Source: Arenicola marina
Taxonomy: Eukaryota; Annelida; Polychaeta; Arenicolidae
Direction: 5' to 3'
DNA length: 64,000 bases
Assembly (NCBI GenBank): GCA_964019135.1
Contig: OZ025249.1
Location: 6,498,039 to 6,562,038, forward strand
Shown: positions 28,501 through 37,119 of the stretch, in pieces
Layout of the letters: each line of letters begins with the position of its first letter
How positions within the stretch are numbered: the first letter of the stretch is position 1
Program-made: the position numbers and the translations under genes
The notes under the pieces: model-generated
What the model was told of the DNA's origin: nothing
Databases searched by the model: none
The model's input: only the letters and a program-made list of their open reading frames with translations

Positions 28501-31500
28501 GTACTCCGTCTGCTTTCACTTCGTCCTCTCTATCTCTGCTGTTTCTATGTCTATTTTCGCTTCGCCCTGTCTGTCTCTTCTGTTTCTATGTCTGTCTTTA
28601 ATCGCCTTGTTACTCTTTACTTCGCTGTGTTTGGCTTGACTTGACTCGAGCCCCTTCTATCGTTCCACGGCGTGCTTTTCTGTGGTTCTCGTTTTATTTT
28701 CTTATGCAATCTCCCATATCATAAATGGACTAAATTTATTCATTTCGCCCGGCCAACGCCGATCCTTGCCCATGCGTTGCCCGGATACATCCATTTCTCC
28801 CAAGGGTTACCGCCGTCACGCGTAAATTGTCAAGTGCTTTTATTAGACGAATCAAGGTGCTACATGTCCATTTCGTCTTCACCCTATTTCCACAGGGTTT
28901 CCTGCCTTCTTGTCACAACTATGTCGTTATATGATTACTGGCTGCGCCCCCCCCCCTCCCCCTCATCCTTGCTATCGTACCTAGCTCCCCACCCCCGCCT
29001 ATCCCACGCCCCCCCCCCACCCACTTTCCTCCGTTCGATAAATTGCCGTTAAATTGCGTCCATGTTTCTTGCCTTGCCGCTCCCGTGGAGACTGCGAGTC
29101 CGTGGCGGTCGGTGACACTTCCGGCTTTGTCTGGGTTGCCGGCATGCAGGACAAGGAGGTGGAGTGCGAGGGTGAGGGCGAGGAGGCGGCAGAGGCGTGG
29201 GAAATCGTCACCAGGTGGAAGGTAACTATCACCTTGACAGTGATAAATGAAAAACGCGATAACCTCCATGCTCCTCCAAGCATTGGTGTCGCCTCGAGCC
29301 ATCCCACCGCCGGGGCAAAAATACATTTTTATAACAAGGCATGTATAATAATCTATTTACAACGCTCGATGATGCTTATTGCTGCAATCGCTCTTTAAAG
29401 TATGAAAAACACGTGCTTTGGTATCAGCAGCGATAGCGGGGCCATCTTCATTTCCTTTAACTGACACGTGTTCGATAAAACAAGAGGTCCATTCCCCGTA
29501 TCTTGACCTTTTCATTTCCAAACTTTTCCTCTTAGGGTTAGATTGAGTTAGAGGGCGCCCCAGTCTTTAAACCCGCCTGGGTCCGCCCAGGTCCGCCAAG
29601 TACCGTCCGTACTATCGCGACCAAATAGCCCCATGACTCACACGCCCCATTACTGCCATATGCCCTCTCGGCTCTTACGGGAGATTTTATTATATATTTT
29701 TTGCTCTCAGTAGTTAATGGATTAATGTGTCTTTGCCCACTCACCAGGCACATGCCGCTCCTCTGATCGCGATGGACTGGTCGAAGGACATGGTGGCCGA
29801 CGTCTACGTCTTGAGGACAACCTCTCGTCAACTTGACATATGCCACTGTAAATGTCATATACGCAACTGAACAAGTAAAACAAGCTCGTAGATTTTAATC
29901 CCAGTCGGCGGCGGGAAGATGGGATGGCATATGTAAATCTTTGTTTCCGCAAATGGATTGGTCGCAGCGCCTTGAAGCTTTTCGCTTTGACTTTGTAGGT
30001 TTTGCCTTTATGTATATTTCATCGAAGGGGGCTACCGTTTTGATTTGCTTGCTTAACGGTTGTCGAAGTGACATTGACATCATTTCTTGTTTTCAGGGAA
30101 TGGCGAAAATGGTGATAAAATGTCTGACTTTACCAAAGTGAACAACTTGACCTGGGCAACAAAACAGTGTCCCATAGGCTATGACACATCAGGTAATGGT
30201 TAGGAAATCGGGCAGAACACAACTGAAACTCTACTGTTCTTGCTTCGTGAGTATAATTAAAGATATATTGAATGGGCTACTGGATATACTATTATCCTTG
30301 TGACACGTGGCACATGTTCCTTCCGCAAAGTTATATTACGTTTATAAAGATGGCATTGAAATGTTGAAAAGGCTTTGACACTGCCCCGTTCATTTGCAGG
30401 AATCTGGCATTCACGACAAGCCAAGGAGGCCATCGTTAACGTCGTCGACGTCAACCCGTCAAGGACATTGGTTGCTATGGGCGATAATACGGGGATACTT
30501 AGCCTCTTTCGCTATCCTTGTATATTGCAGGGGGTAAGTCACGTGCCACATGTGGCATCTCTCGTGCCCATGCCCATATTTTTCAGTGCACGACACCAGT
30601 TCACAGCAACGCTGTGTACACTCAGGTTATAACAATCATGTCCGCCCATGACCATTGTGTTAAACCCATTTGGTGAACCATCCCTGCACCTGCAAAAGGG
30701 TAACACCAATTACTGGCCAAATGACTGCGCGCCTGCGGTCGGACCGAAAAACTGTATCTTCAGGGATGGGTCCTCAGAGAGCGGGCGTTGCATCGCGGTT
30801 GACGAAACAGGTGTTTTCCGTCCTATTCTATACGGCATGAGTCGTGTACACAGAGACTGTCGCCATGGTCAGTAGGACCGCTCCACCCACCCTCACAACG
30901 CGTTGGTAATACATTTAATACATTACTGGACTTGACAACTGATCATGACATGTTATATTCTCTTGACAACTGACCGTGGTAGGTTGTCTTGTCTTGACAA
31001 CTGGCTATGGTAGGAGATCCTGTCTTCCCAACTGAGCATGATATGTCGTCTTGCTTTCACAACTGACCATGGTGTGTCGTCGTGTCTTGACAGCTGACAA
31101 CTGACCATAGTGTGTTATCTTGTATTGACAACTTACTATGTTATGTTACTTGTGTGGATGTCTGACAATGGTATGTTATCTTGTCTTTATAACTCTGCGT
31201 GTGGTCGTAGAATAAAGATCCCATGTTCTCATTCGCGAAGACCAGTTACCCCAGAGACATGGTTTCGCTCGTTCCTGCCGCCTTCCATTAAAGCGATATG
31301 ACCAAAAGTGGTTAAAGCGTCTCGAATATACAGCCATATAACCCTCCCATTATCTCCCAATCACATCCGCCTCTGGTTCTACTCTAATTCTGCCCCTCCC
31401 ATTACCTTCCGCTCACATCCGGCTCTGGTTCTACGCTCGTTCTACCCCTCCCATTATCTCCCACTCACATCCGGCTCTGGTTCTACGCTCGTTCTACCCC

Positions 31501-34500
31501 TCCCATTATCTCCCACTCACATCCGGCTCTGGTTCTACTCTAATTCTACCCCTTCCATTACCTTCCGCTCACATCCGGCTCTGGTTCTACGCTGGTTCTA
31601 CCCCTCCCATTATCTCCCACTCACATCCGGCTCTGGTTCTACGCTCGTTCTACCCCTCCCATTATCTCCCACTCACATCCGGCTCTGGTTCTACTCTAAT
31701 TCTACCCCTTCCATTACCTTCCGCTCACATCCGGCTCTGGTTCTACGCTCGTTCTACCCCTTCCATTATCTCCCACTCACATCCGGCTCTGGTTCTACTC
31801 TAATTCTACCCCTTCCATTACCTTCCGCTCACATCCGGCTTTGGTTCTACGCTCGTTCTACCCCTCCCATTATCTCTCACTCACATCCGGCTCTGGCTCT
31901 ACTCTAATTCTACCCCTTCCATTATTTTCCGCTCACATTCGGCTCTGGTTCTACGCCCGTTCTACCCCTCCCATAACCATCCGCTCACATCCGGCTCTGG
32001 TTCTACGCTCGTTCTACCCCTTCCATTACCTCCCGCTCACATCCGGCTCCTGTTCTACGCTCGTTCTACCCCTTCCATTATCTCCCACTCACATCCGGCT
32101 CTGGTTCTACGCTCGTTCTACCCCTCCCATTACCTCCCGCTCACATCCGGCTCCGGTTCTACGCTCGTTTTACCCCTTCCATTACCTTCCGCTCACATCC
32201 GGCTCTGGTTCTACGCTCGTTCTACCCCTTCCATTACCTCCGCTCACATCCGGCTCTGGTTCTACGCTCGTTCTACCCCTTCCATTACCTCCGCTCACAT
32301 CCGGCTCTGGTTCTACGCTCGTTCTACCCCTTCCATTACCTTCCGCTCACATCCGGCTCTGGTTCTACGCTCGTTCTACCCCTTCCATTACCTCCGCTCA
32401 CATCCGGCTCTGGTTCTACGCTCGTTCTACCCCTTCCATTATCTCCCACTCACATCCGGCTCTGGTTCTACGCTCGTTCTACCCCTCCCATTACCTCCCG
32501 CTCACATCCGGCTCCGGTTCTACGCTCGTTCTACCCCTTCCATTACCTTCCGCTCACATCCGGCTCTGGTTCTACGCTCGTTCTACCCCTTCCATTACCT
32601 CCGCTCACATCCGGCTCTGGTTCTACGCTCGTTCTACCCCTTCCATTATCTCCCACTCACATCCGGCTCTGGTTCTACGCTCGTTCTACCCCTCCCATTA
32701 CCTTCCGCTCACACCAGGCTCTGGTTCTACGCTCATTCTACCCCTTCCATTACCTCCCGCTCACATCCGGCTCTGGTTCTACGCTCGTTCTATCCCTCCC
32801 ATTACCTTCCGCTCACATCCGGCTCTGGTTCTACGCTCGTTCTACCGCTCCCATTACCTTCCGTTCACATCCGGCTCTGGTTCTACGCTCGTTCTATCCC
32901 TCCCATTACCTTCCGCTCACACCAGGCTCTGGTTCTACGCTTGTTCTACCCCTCCCATTACCTTCCGCTCACATCCGGCTCTGGTTCTACGGTCGTTTTA
33001 CCCCTCCCATTACCTTCCGCTCACACCAGGCTCTGGTTCTACGCTCGTTCTACCCCTGCCATTACCTTCCGCTCACACCCGGCTCTGGTTCTACGCTTGT
33101 TCTACCCCTTCCATTATCTCCCACTCACATCCGGCTCTGGTTATACGCTCGTTCTACCCCTCCCATTACCTCCCGCTCACATCCGGCTCTGGTTCTACGC
33201 TCGTTCTATCTCTCCCATTACCTTCCGCTCACACCAGGCTCTGGTTCTACGCTCGTTCTACCGCTCCCATTACCTTCCGTTCACATCCGGCTCTGGTTCT
33301 ACTCTCGTTCTACCCCTTCCATTACCTTCCTTTCACACCAGGCTTTGGTTCTACGCTCGTTCTACCCTCTCATTACCTTTCGCTCACAACCGGCTCTGGT
33401 TCTACGGTCGTTTTACCCCTCCCATTACCTTCCGCTCACACCAGGCTCTGGTTCTACGCTCGTTCTACCCCTGCCATTACCTTCCGCTAACATCCGGCTC
33501 TGGTTCTACAATCGTTCTACCCCTCCCATTACCTCCCGCGCACATCCGGCTCTGGTTCTACGCTCGTTCTACCCCTTCCATTATCTCCCACTCACATCCG
33601 GCTCTGGTTCTACGCTCGTTCTACCCCTCCCATTACCTCCGCTCGCATCCGGCTCTGGTTCTACGCTCGTTCTACCCCTTCCATTATCTCCCACTCACAT
33701 CCGGCTCTGGTTCTACGCTCGTTCTACCCCTCCCATTACCTTCCGCTCACACCAGGCTCTGGTTCTACGCTCATTCTACCCCTTCCATTACCTCCCGCTC
33801 ACATCCGGCTCTGGTTCTACGCTCGTTCTATCCCTCCCATTACCTTCCGCTCACATCCGGCTCTGGTTCTACGCTCGTTCTACCGCTCCCATTACCTTCC
33901 GTTCACATCCGGCTCTGGTTCTACGCTCGTTCTATCCCTCCCATTACCTTCCGCTCACACCAGGCTCTGGTTCTACGCTTGTTCTACCCCTCCCATTACC
34001 TTCCGCTAACATCCGGCTCTGGTTCTACGCTCGTTCTACCCCTCCCATTACCTCCCGCTCACATCCGGCTCTGGTTCTACGCTCGTTCTACTTCTTCCAT
34101 TATCTCCCACTCACATCCGGCTCTGGTTCTACGCTCGTTCTATCCCTCCCATTACCTTCCGCTCACACCAGGCTCTGGTTCTACGCTCGTTCTACCGCTC
34201 CCATTACCTTCCGCTCACACCAGGCTCTGGTTCTACGCTTGTTCTACCCCTCCCATTACCTTCCGCTAACATCCGGCTCTGGTTCTACGCTCGTTCTACC
34301 CCTCCCATTACCTCCCGCTCACATCCGGCTCTGGTTCTACGCTCGTTCTACTTCTTCCATTATCTCCCACTCACATCCGGCTCTGGTTCTACGCTCGTTC
34401 TATCCCTCCCATTACCTTCCGCTCACACCAGGCTCTGGTTCTACGCTCGTTCTACCGCTCCCATTACCTTCCGTTCACATCCGGCTCTGGTTCTACGCTC

Positions 34501-35570
34501 GTTCTACCCCTCCCATTACCTTCCGCTCACACCAGGCTCTGGTTCTACGCTCGTTCTACCGCTCCCATTACCTTCCGCTCACACCAGGCTCTGGTTCTAC
34601 GCTCGTTCTACCCCTCCCATTACCTCCCGCTCACATCCGGCTCTGGTTCTACGCTCGTTCTACTTCTTCCATTATCTCCCACTCACATCCGGCTCTGGTT
34701 CTACGCTCGTTCTATCCCTCCCATTACCTTCCGCTCACACCAGGCTCTGGTTCTACGCTCGTTCTACCGCTCCCATTACCTCCCGCTCACATCCTGCTCT
34801 GGTTCTACGCTCGTTCTACCCTCTCATTACCTTCCGCTCACATCCGGCTCTGGTTCTACGGTCGTTTTACCCCTTCCATTACCTTCCGCTCACACCAGGC
34901 TCTGGTTCTACGCTCGTTCTACCCCTCCCATTACCTCCCGCTCACATCCGGCTCTGGTTCTACGCTCGTTCTACCCCTCCCATTACCTTCCGCTCACACC
35001 CGGCTCTGGTTCTACGCTCGTTCTACCCCTCCCATTACCTTCCGCTTACACCTGGCTCTGGTTCTTCGCTCGTTCTACCCCTCCCCTTAACTTTGTCCTC
35101 ACTCCGGTTCTGGTCTCTTTCGGATCAAACTCCTGCTCGCGTCCGGCTCTCTTTCTGCTCTCTACCTGACTCCCGTCTTGTCAAGATTACTTCTTCCGAC
35201 AAATTTGTAGCGTCACTTTTTCTCTCAGCATGTCGAGATAAAATGCCAGACTTCGTGAACGTGAAATAGTTTTAACAGTAACGCCCCCTCCCAGTGCACA
35301 GGCCACAGACATCTAGTTGCATGACCATTTCTGCCCCCGCCCCCCCCCCCCCCTCAGTAATGAACAACTAGGTTTGCCTGCGTTATCCCCGCCTCGTGTG
35401 CACCTCCACCCCACATGGCATGACGTCACACACTGGTCGCCCCTCTCTAGAGTGAATGCCGCACCTACATCATACACCGCCAAGTGCACCAGCTGACCTA
35501 CACCGGAAGCGGGCGCCTTCTCACCACAGGAGGCGCTGATGTCTGTCTCGCGCAATGGCTCCTCGAATGA
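1511..35570 (+). CDS. EML: EML-like microtubule-associated WD-repeat protein (19 exons, 5' partial)
   Basis: Members of the echinoderm microtubule-associated protein-like family bind microtubules through a HELP motif and tandem beta-propellers made of WD repeats. I joined 19 exons: 1511-1582, 2955-3041, 7194-7401, 8177-8326, 8581-8647, 8992-9096, 11269-11355, 20411-20554, 21995-22135, 26064-26177, 26553-26711, 27121-27261, 27650-27717, 27927-28036, 29091-29221, 29748-29847, 30097-30192, 30400-30533, 35451-35570. Every junction keeps frame and has GT/AG borders, giving 743 residues to a TGA. Residues 117-127 read LKLEWVYGYRG, the HELP signature, followed by an NDCRSN segment typical of the family. 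Blade motifs include LSVWNSASG (about 244-252), GDLITGDSNGTVYVWG (about 323-338), LVTTGRDGAIHGW, FVVTGGQDGMLCLF and RLLTTGGADVCLAQW. The N-terminal coiled coil seen in EML1-4 is not in the window. Divergence from vertebrate EMLs is considerable, so I do not assign a numbered orthologue. Expected location is the microtubule cytoskeleton. Confidence 0.88.
1573..2312. repeat. minisatellite, 35 bp x about 21, carries copies of exon A donor
   Basis: The unit starts GTCAGAGGTAAGGAGCCGCC and ends ATGTTTGTTATGTAT. The first copy is the true end of exon A (GTCAGAG|GTAAAG), so each later unit repeats the last exon bases plus a consensus-like 5' splice site. Reading on from exon A meets TAA about 70 bp into the array, so only the first donor gives a normal product. 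Confidence 0.93.
2955..3041 (+). CDS. EML: EML-like exon B
   Basis: The exon is 87 bp, with acceptor CTGCCAG and donor GCGC|GTAAGT, phase 1 on both sides. It encodes GDSSKPIPLIQ... through ...EEEQTRA (residues 24-52), a hydrophilic acidic linker of the kind found before the HELP domain. No motif fixes its function. Confidence 0.72.
3238..3435. repeat. short tandem array, about 31 bp x 6
   Basis: The unit is close to GACCTTGTTGACTAATAACA followed by ATAGCTGATAT; it is degenerate at both edges. It lies in the EML intron after exon B. Confidence 0.8.
4225..5550 (-). mobile_element. decayed non-LTR retrotransposon (LINE), reverse transcriptase C-terminal part
   Basis: On the - strand three broken reading frames follow each other. 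The first (about 5549-5262) contains TGIRQGCPIS, a hallmark of LINE reverse transcriptases. It then shifts frame near 5290, where an ADD catalytic-type motif is found in another frame. The next block (about 5211-4864) reads like the thumb region, and the last (4779-4225) ends with a Cys/His cluster (CTQCTICDSTHDIIHLIYEC) common at LINE C-termini. Frameshifts and missing 5' parts show it is dead. The clade (L1/Tx1-like or other) is not decided. It lies antisense in the EML intron. Confidence 0.8.
5551..7193. other. intronic sequence, no feature recognised
   Basis: This is the remainder of the intron between exons B and C. Short reading frames here lack family resemblance and splice support. 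A short GC-rich stretch near 6190-6300 holds two related segments ending in GTACC, of unknown meaning. Confidence 0.4.
7194..7401 (+). CDS. EML: EML-like exon C (linker and start of HELP motif)
   Basis: The 208-bp exon, acceptor TTGACAG and donor GGGT|GTAAGT, enters in phase 1 and leaves in phase 2. It encodes residues 53-121: a Thr/Ser-rich start, a run of seven Gly, a basic patch (RVRGKKTQ) and then PPDETLKLEW, the first half of the HELP motif. The basic linker before HELP is typical of microtubule-binding EMLs. Confidence 0.9.
8177..8326 (+). CDS. EML: EML-like exon D (HELP domain)
   Basis: The 150-bp exon (phase 2 in, phase 2 out) encodes VYGYRGNDCRSN..., completing the HELP motif, then an AYFISNVVILL segment and QRHYREHS, all recognisable against EML proteins. 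Donor AAG|GTCGCG is weaker than the neighbours' donors. Confidence 0.9.
8581..8647 (+). CDS. EML: EML-like exon E
   Basis: The 67-bp exon (phase 2 in, phase 0 out), acceptor TTTTTTACAG, donor AAAGAC|GTAAAT. It encodes SMALHHNGVTMATGQSS..., matching the family pattern of a blade strand ending in IATGQ. Confidence 0.88.
8992..9096 (+). CDS. EML: EML-like exon F
   Basis: The 105-bp exon (phase 0 both sides) encodes AHVRLWQTDTLDTLRL... to FSKPV; HVRLW is the classic blade strand. The acceptor is a CAGCAG tandem, so the exon may also start at 8989 with one extra Gln. Confidence 0.9.
9485..9670. repeat. degenerate tandem repeat, about 35-40 bp
   Basis: Variants of ACAGGACATGTGACCTTGTG alternate with ACTCCTACCTCCTGAC. 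It lies in the intron between exons F and G. The rest of this intron (9097-10740) shows nothing else I recognise. Confidence 0.7.
10745..11160. repeat. minisatellite, 21 bp x about 20
   Basis: The unit is CCGAGTCCAAGTCCGCCCAG plus G. Being a multiple of three it stays open in several frames, giving PSPSPPR-type and GLGLGGL-type false proteins. The EML protein joins exon F directly to exon G across it, so it is intronic. Confidence 0.92.
11269..11355 (+). CDS. EML: EML-like exon G
   Basis: The 87-bp exon (phase 0 both sides), acceptor TTCTTAG, donor ACACAG|GTGGCT. It encodes ELLSVIDGRNGHGLSVWNSA..., where LSVW is a blade strand seen at this point in EML proteins. Confidence 0.9.
11400..13150. 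repeat. C/A-rich minisatellite of mixed 14-16 bp units
   Basis: CACACCGCTAACCC and CACACCGCCACCCC types are interleaved, with occasional ACATCCATCACACCGCC. The sense strand is almost free of G, a marked strand asymmetry. It fills the first part of the 9-kb intron between exons G and H. Confidence 0.92.
13435..20400. repeat. giant minisatellite, 40 bp x about 170, with 50-bp variants
   Basis: The unit is ACTCCTTGCCCTGTCTGTAT then GGTGTGTCTTCTCTCTGCCC. Variable sites are T/C at the CTCTCT/CTCTTT and GCC/GCT positions and a CATTCT form. About 20 units carry an extra 10 bp (ACTCCTGCCC). The unit lacks stops in most frames on both strands, and 40 mod 3 is 1, so the array is open for kilobases; these frames are artefacts. 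The array ends directly at the exon H acceptor, supplying its pyrimidine tract. Confidence 0.97.
20411..20554 (+). CDS. EML: EML-like exon H
   Basis: The 144-bp exon (phase 0 both sides), acceptor CCCCCACAG, donor TACCAG|GTATGG. It encodes LGLDVVCDMDFSPQEPDTVV... to CRQPDYQ, with the family pattern FSP..PDTVVIIGKEHLGWW (a blade strand ending in a Trp). The preceding array reads in frame into it, but the exon starts at the AG. Confidence 0.9.
20779..21250 (+). mobile_element. dispersed repeat family 1, copy 1 (possible TIR element)
   Basis: Positions about 20935-21250 match, in reverse complement, positions about 43505-43860, including the shared block CTAGGCCTTCCGCAATGGA and the block GAGATTCTAAACTCGTTC. 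The left edge here (CTATAGGGCTATACAG) is the reverse complement of the right edge inferred from the other copy, which suggests terminal inverted repeats of a small non-autonomous DNA transposon. No coding capacity is seen. Confidence 0.65.
21365..21880 (+). mobile_element. dispersed repeat family 2, copy 1
   Basis: Matches 55585-55910 in the same orientation. Shared blocks include GATGTGTACCGATTGTAACT, TGTTCTGTGAATA.CAATGCCATA and TAACCCGAAACACGT. Copies are clearly diverged. No protein is encoded; the class is unknown. Confidence 0.65.
21995..22135 (+). CDS. EML: EML-like exon I
   Basis: The 141-bp exon (phase 0 both sides), acceptor AATGTAG, donor CACAGC|GTACGT. It encodes TYLRAKFVICLLHNDNGDL... 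with ITGDSNGTVYVWG, a strongly conserved EML blade. The last 11 bases and the donor are the seed of the 53-bp array that follows. Confidence 0.92.
22124..24930. repeat. minisatellite, 53 bp x about 53, carries copies of exon I donor
   Basis: The unit starts GCACGCTCACAGCGTACGTA and ends ...CCGTCATGCCATGATG. The first copy includes the real exon I end, so each unit repeats AAG-less exon bases GCACGCTCACAGC and the GTACGTATGT donor. A C/T change at the last exon base (AGC/AGT) alternates through the array in blocks, giving a higher-order pattern. Read-through in the exon frame meets TAA in the second unit. Confidence 0.95.
25165..26063. repeat. minisatellite, 73 bp x about 12, carries copies of exon J acceptor
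   Basis: The unit contains GACTTTGAACATCCAGGGCC then CTGTCCACATCAAGTACATT. The real exon J acceptor (TTTGGACATCCAG|GGTCCGGTG) is the last member, so each unit repeats the 3' splice site and the first codons (Gly-Pro-Val). Use of an upstream copy would read into TGA inside the same unit. Confidence 0.94.
26064..26177 (+). CDS. EML: EML-like exon J
   Basis: The 114-bp exon (phase 0 both sides), donor TTACAG|GTCTGT. It encodes GPVFSLLLTRGTLVTTGRDG... with the GRDGAIHGW blade end. Joined to exon I it gives AHSGPVFSLL, a family-typical D-A blade turn, which fixes the acceptor among the repeated copies. Confidence 0.92.
26553..26711 (+). CDS. EML: EML-like exon K
   Basis: The 159-bp exon (phase 0 both sides), acceptor TTTGTGCAG, donor ACACAG|GTTCGC. 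It encodes IPGQEGGGRMLQ... with LLIGTTTNSILRV, matching the EML strand that normally reads IGTT.N..L. Confidence 0.92.
27121..27261 (+). CDS. EML: EML-like exon L
   Basis: The 141-bp exon (phase 0 both sides), acceptor GTCACATAG, donor ATTCAG|GTAGTT. It encodes GHYDDLQGLCAPQDEE... with FVVTGGQDGMLCLFD, a complete blade (GH dipeptide to final strand). Confidence 0.92.
27650..27717 (+). CDS. EML: EML-like exon M
   Basis: The 68-bp exon (phase 0 in, phase 2 out), acceptor GTTGCCAG, donor AACAG|GTGAGC. It encodes DAQITCVDVNISDGIVAIGT..., a blade strand ending in the VAIGT motif. Confidence 0.9.
27927..28036 (+). CDS. EML: EML-like exon N
   Basis: The 110-bp exon (phase 2 in, phase 1 out), acceptor CGTCACAG, donor CCCCAG|GTAAGC. 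It encodes SLVVLTIHTSEEGQ... to SVIKLAP; the C-terminal part leads into the LAPD.ESVAVGD turn completed by exon O. Confidence 0.9.
28235..28625. repeat. degenerate tandem repeat, about 45 bp x 9
   Basis: Units resemble CTGTTTCTATGTCTGCTTTC followed by ACTTCGCCCTGTCTATCTC. The sense strand is pyrimidine-rich. It lies in the intron between exons N and O; the rest of that intron shows nothing else. Confidence 0.8.
29091..29221 (+). CDS. EML: EML-like exon O
   Basis: The 131-bp exon (phase 1 in, phase 0 out). The acceptor CCGTGGAG has a G before AG and is unusual, but it is the only AG that joins exon N in frame and restores the family pattern APDCESVAVGDTSGFVWVAG. An acidic insert (EGEGEEAAEAWE) follows before the next blade. 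Confidence 0.82.
29748..29847 (+). CDS. EML: EML-like exon P
   Basis: The 100-bp exon (phase 0 in, phase 1 out), acceptor TCACCAG, donor CACT|GTAAAT. It encodes AHAAPLIAMDWSKD... to RQLDICH, matching the EML segment with H..I...DWS.. Confidence 0.88.
30097..30192 (+). CDS. EML: EML-like exon Q
   Basis: The 96-bp exon (phase 1 in and out), acceptor GTTTTCAG, donor ATCAG|GTAATG. It encodes WNGENGDKMSDFTK... with VNNLTWATKQCPIGYDTSG, the family pattern .D..WAT..C..GF.. Confidence 0.9.
30400..30533 (+). CDS. EML: EML-like exon R
   Basis: The 134-bp exon (phase 1 in, phase 0 out), acceptor ATTTGCAG, donor AGGG|GTAAGT. It encodes GIWHSRQAKEAIVNVV... with LVAMGDNTGILSLFRYPC, one of the clearest EML signatures (GD..G...LF.YPC). 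Confidence 0.93.
30930..31195. repeat. degenerate tandem repeat, about 37 bp x 7
   Basis: Units vary around CTTGTCTTGACAACTGACCA followed by TGGTATGTTAT. It sits in the last EML intron, just before the SINE remnant. Confidence 0.75.
31199..31335 (+). mobile_element. 5'-truncated SINE remnant
   Basis: Shares its body and tail with the SINE at 42250-42525: GTGGTCG.AG.ATAAAGATCC, then TTACCC.AG.GACATGG, and the identical tail GCGATATGACCAAAAGTGGT then TAAAGCGTC. The tRNA-like head is missing. Confidence 0.82.
31330..35085. repeat. large minisatellite, 51-52 bp x about 72
   Basis: The unit is TCACATCCGGCTCTGGTTCT then ACGCTCGTTCTACCCCTCCC then ATTACCTTCCGC. Common variants are CACACCAGG for CACATCCGG, TATCTCCCA for TACCTTCCG, and a 51-bp form lacking one T. 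The sense strand is pyrimidine-rich. It gives spurious reading frames of up to 581 codons. It lies in the last EML intron, about 365 bp before the terminal exon. Confidence 0.96.
35451..35570 (+). CDS. EML: EML-like terminal exon S (with stop)
   Basis: The 120-bp exon, acceptor CCTCTCTAG, phase 0, encodes 39 residues: SECRTYIIHRQVHQLTYTGSG... then RLLTTGGADVCLAQWLLE and TGA at 35568-35570. TTGGAD....QW is the canonical end of the last EML blade. A second AG two bases downstream would break the frame. Confidence 0.88.
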   Translation, partial: SECRTYIIHRQVHQLTYTGSGRLLTTGGADVCLAQWLLE

Positions 35571-35927
35571 GGTCTATACCGGAAACGGAAGTGAATATTA
35601 TACATTTCTAACAACGGTAACTATGACACCGCAAACGTGTCGTGTTGGTATGAATGGCGCCTGGAACGCTTCCCAGATATAAGTAGCGTATTTTTATTGT
35701 AATCATCAAAGTTGCAATTTGCTGTTTTAAGCACAGTTGCAAATTGCTTCGCGGCTTTTTATCTGTTCATATTTTCTCCATATGGCGTCATGGTGGCCCA
35801 TCAGACGGCCCAGACGGTAATGCAATCAAGCGGGATATGTAATTGCTGTGTCTCTGCTCACCACGTAAACAGTACCAATGTCATGTCGCAGTACGGTTAC
35901 AGACAGTGACCCCCAAAAGGTTCATAG

Positions 35928-36132
35928 CTTGTGTATGGTGTTTACGAGGAGCTATATGTACAATGTGTACACCCTACACATTGTGTATGGTGTTTATGAG
36001 GAGCTATATGTACAATGTGTACACCCTACACATTGTGTATGGCGTTTATGAGGAGCTATATATACAATGTGTACACCCTACACATTGTGTATGGTGTTTA
36101 CGAGGAGCTATATATACAATGTGTACACCCTA
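35928..36132. repeat. tandem repeat, 52 bp x 4
   Basis: The unit includes GTGTATGGTGTTTACGAGGA and GCTATATGTACAATGTGTAC. It ends about 40 bp before the alternative terminal exon. Confidence 0.9.
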
Positions 36133-36170
36133 CTTATAACACGATGCCGCTTTCTGTGGTCGTTTTTCAG

Positions 36171-36293
36171 GCGTACAGCCACACCTATGGCTGCGGCTGG
36201 CCAGTCCACAGATTGGCCTTCCCGGCAAGCGGTGCCCATGTCATTACCGTGGCAGGGCCATACCTTTGTCTCCAACAGTGGCTGGTCAACTGA
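36171..36293 (+). CDS. EML: second, diverged EML-like terminal exon
   Basis: After acceptor CGTTTTTCAG a phase-0 frame of 40 codons plus TGA reads AYSHTYGCGWPVHRLAFPAS... to YLCLQQWLVN. It aligns end to end with exon S (H.LT versus HRLA, CLAQW versus CLQQW) and, like it, could be joined to exon R. The GGAD of the blade is replaced by AGPY, so the WD structural Asp is lost. It is either an alternative last exon or a relic of a duplication. Confidence 0.6.
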   Translation, partial: AYSHTYGCGWPVHRLAFPASGAHVITVAGPYLCLQQWLVN

Positions 36294-36712
36294 CCGCCAT
36301 CTCCCTGACCCTAGCTCCGCCTTTTCCACGACCAGCCATGATTAACACCCAGGAATCCGGACCCATTGCGCGGAAAAGCAGCAGCAATAACTCCTGACTT
36401 GCTATTGGTCTGGTTACTTCGACTGACAATTCAACTGCATTTTGTGTCAATTTGTTATTCCGCCATTTATTACATCGACGCTACATTAATTTAAAATTTA
36501 AACATGATAGGGGAAGGGGGAAGGCTTACAAAATATTATAAAAAATGAACAGTTAGATTTGTTAACGTCGTTTATTTCTTGAGTATTAATGCTATGTACA
36601 TCTTTCCAAAGAATATTTGCGTAAACATGATGCCAATAATGGATTTATACGACATGATTGTTAATAACAACTTGCGCTACAATATCATAAAGACCAATGA
36701 TATCTGAATATC

Positions 36713-36718
36713 AATAAA
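36713..36718 (+). terminator. candidate poly(A) signal of the EML-like gene
   Basis: This is an AATAAA on the sense strand, the first after both terminal exons that I found. It lies about 420 bp after the second stop and 1.14 kb after the first. The stretch from 36294 holds no other coding signal and is read as 3' UTR or flank. Confidence 0.5.
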
Positions 36719-37100
36719 ACCGGTTGGTTGATTTCGCTACTTCCGTCATCGAGATATTCCCGTCTGTGTTAGGATAGTAGGGTGAGGTTTTAACTGATAA
36801 TGTAAACCTTACGATCATAACGGGTCTGCAATCAGTTATCATAATGCGCCCGTGCATTGCCGCGTTGTGACCCGAACTTCGTTCCAGATGAGCGGTGGGG
36901 TCAGTGACGTCACAGGTCGTCGCTGCGCATGATGTACACCTCGGCGCCTGTCGGTTTGATATCCGGGTTACCTACTGGAGCAGACGGGAAAATGTCTTCA
37001 CATTCACATTTAAAGAAAACAGGCCGCCCGTTATAAGCAAAGCAAGCTGTTCTGTCTATGCGGACAAACATATGTGGACTAAAAACACGTTGATAAATCA

Positions 37101-37106
37101 TTTATT
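37101..37106 (-). terminator. candidate poly(A) signal of AQP-a
   Basis: TTTATT on the + strand is AATAAA on the - strand, about 420 bp downstream of the AQP-a stop. Together with the signal at 36713 it places the convergent gene ends within about 0.4 kb. Confidence 0.5.
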
Positions 37107-37119
37107 GAATTAACAAAGA

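Noticed and set aside
31308-35090. Frames of 199 to 581 codons in the 52-bp array
   Set aside because: Several overlapping frames are open at the same time, as expected for a repeat with few stops; exons R and S join directly across it.
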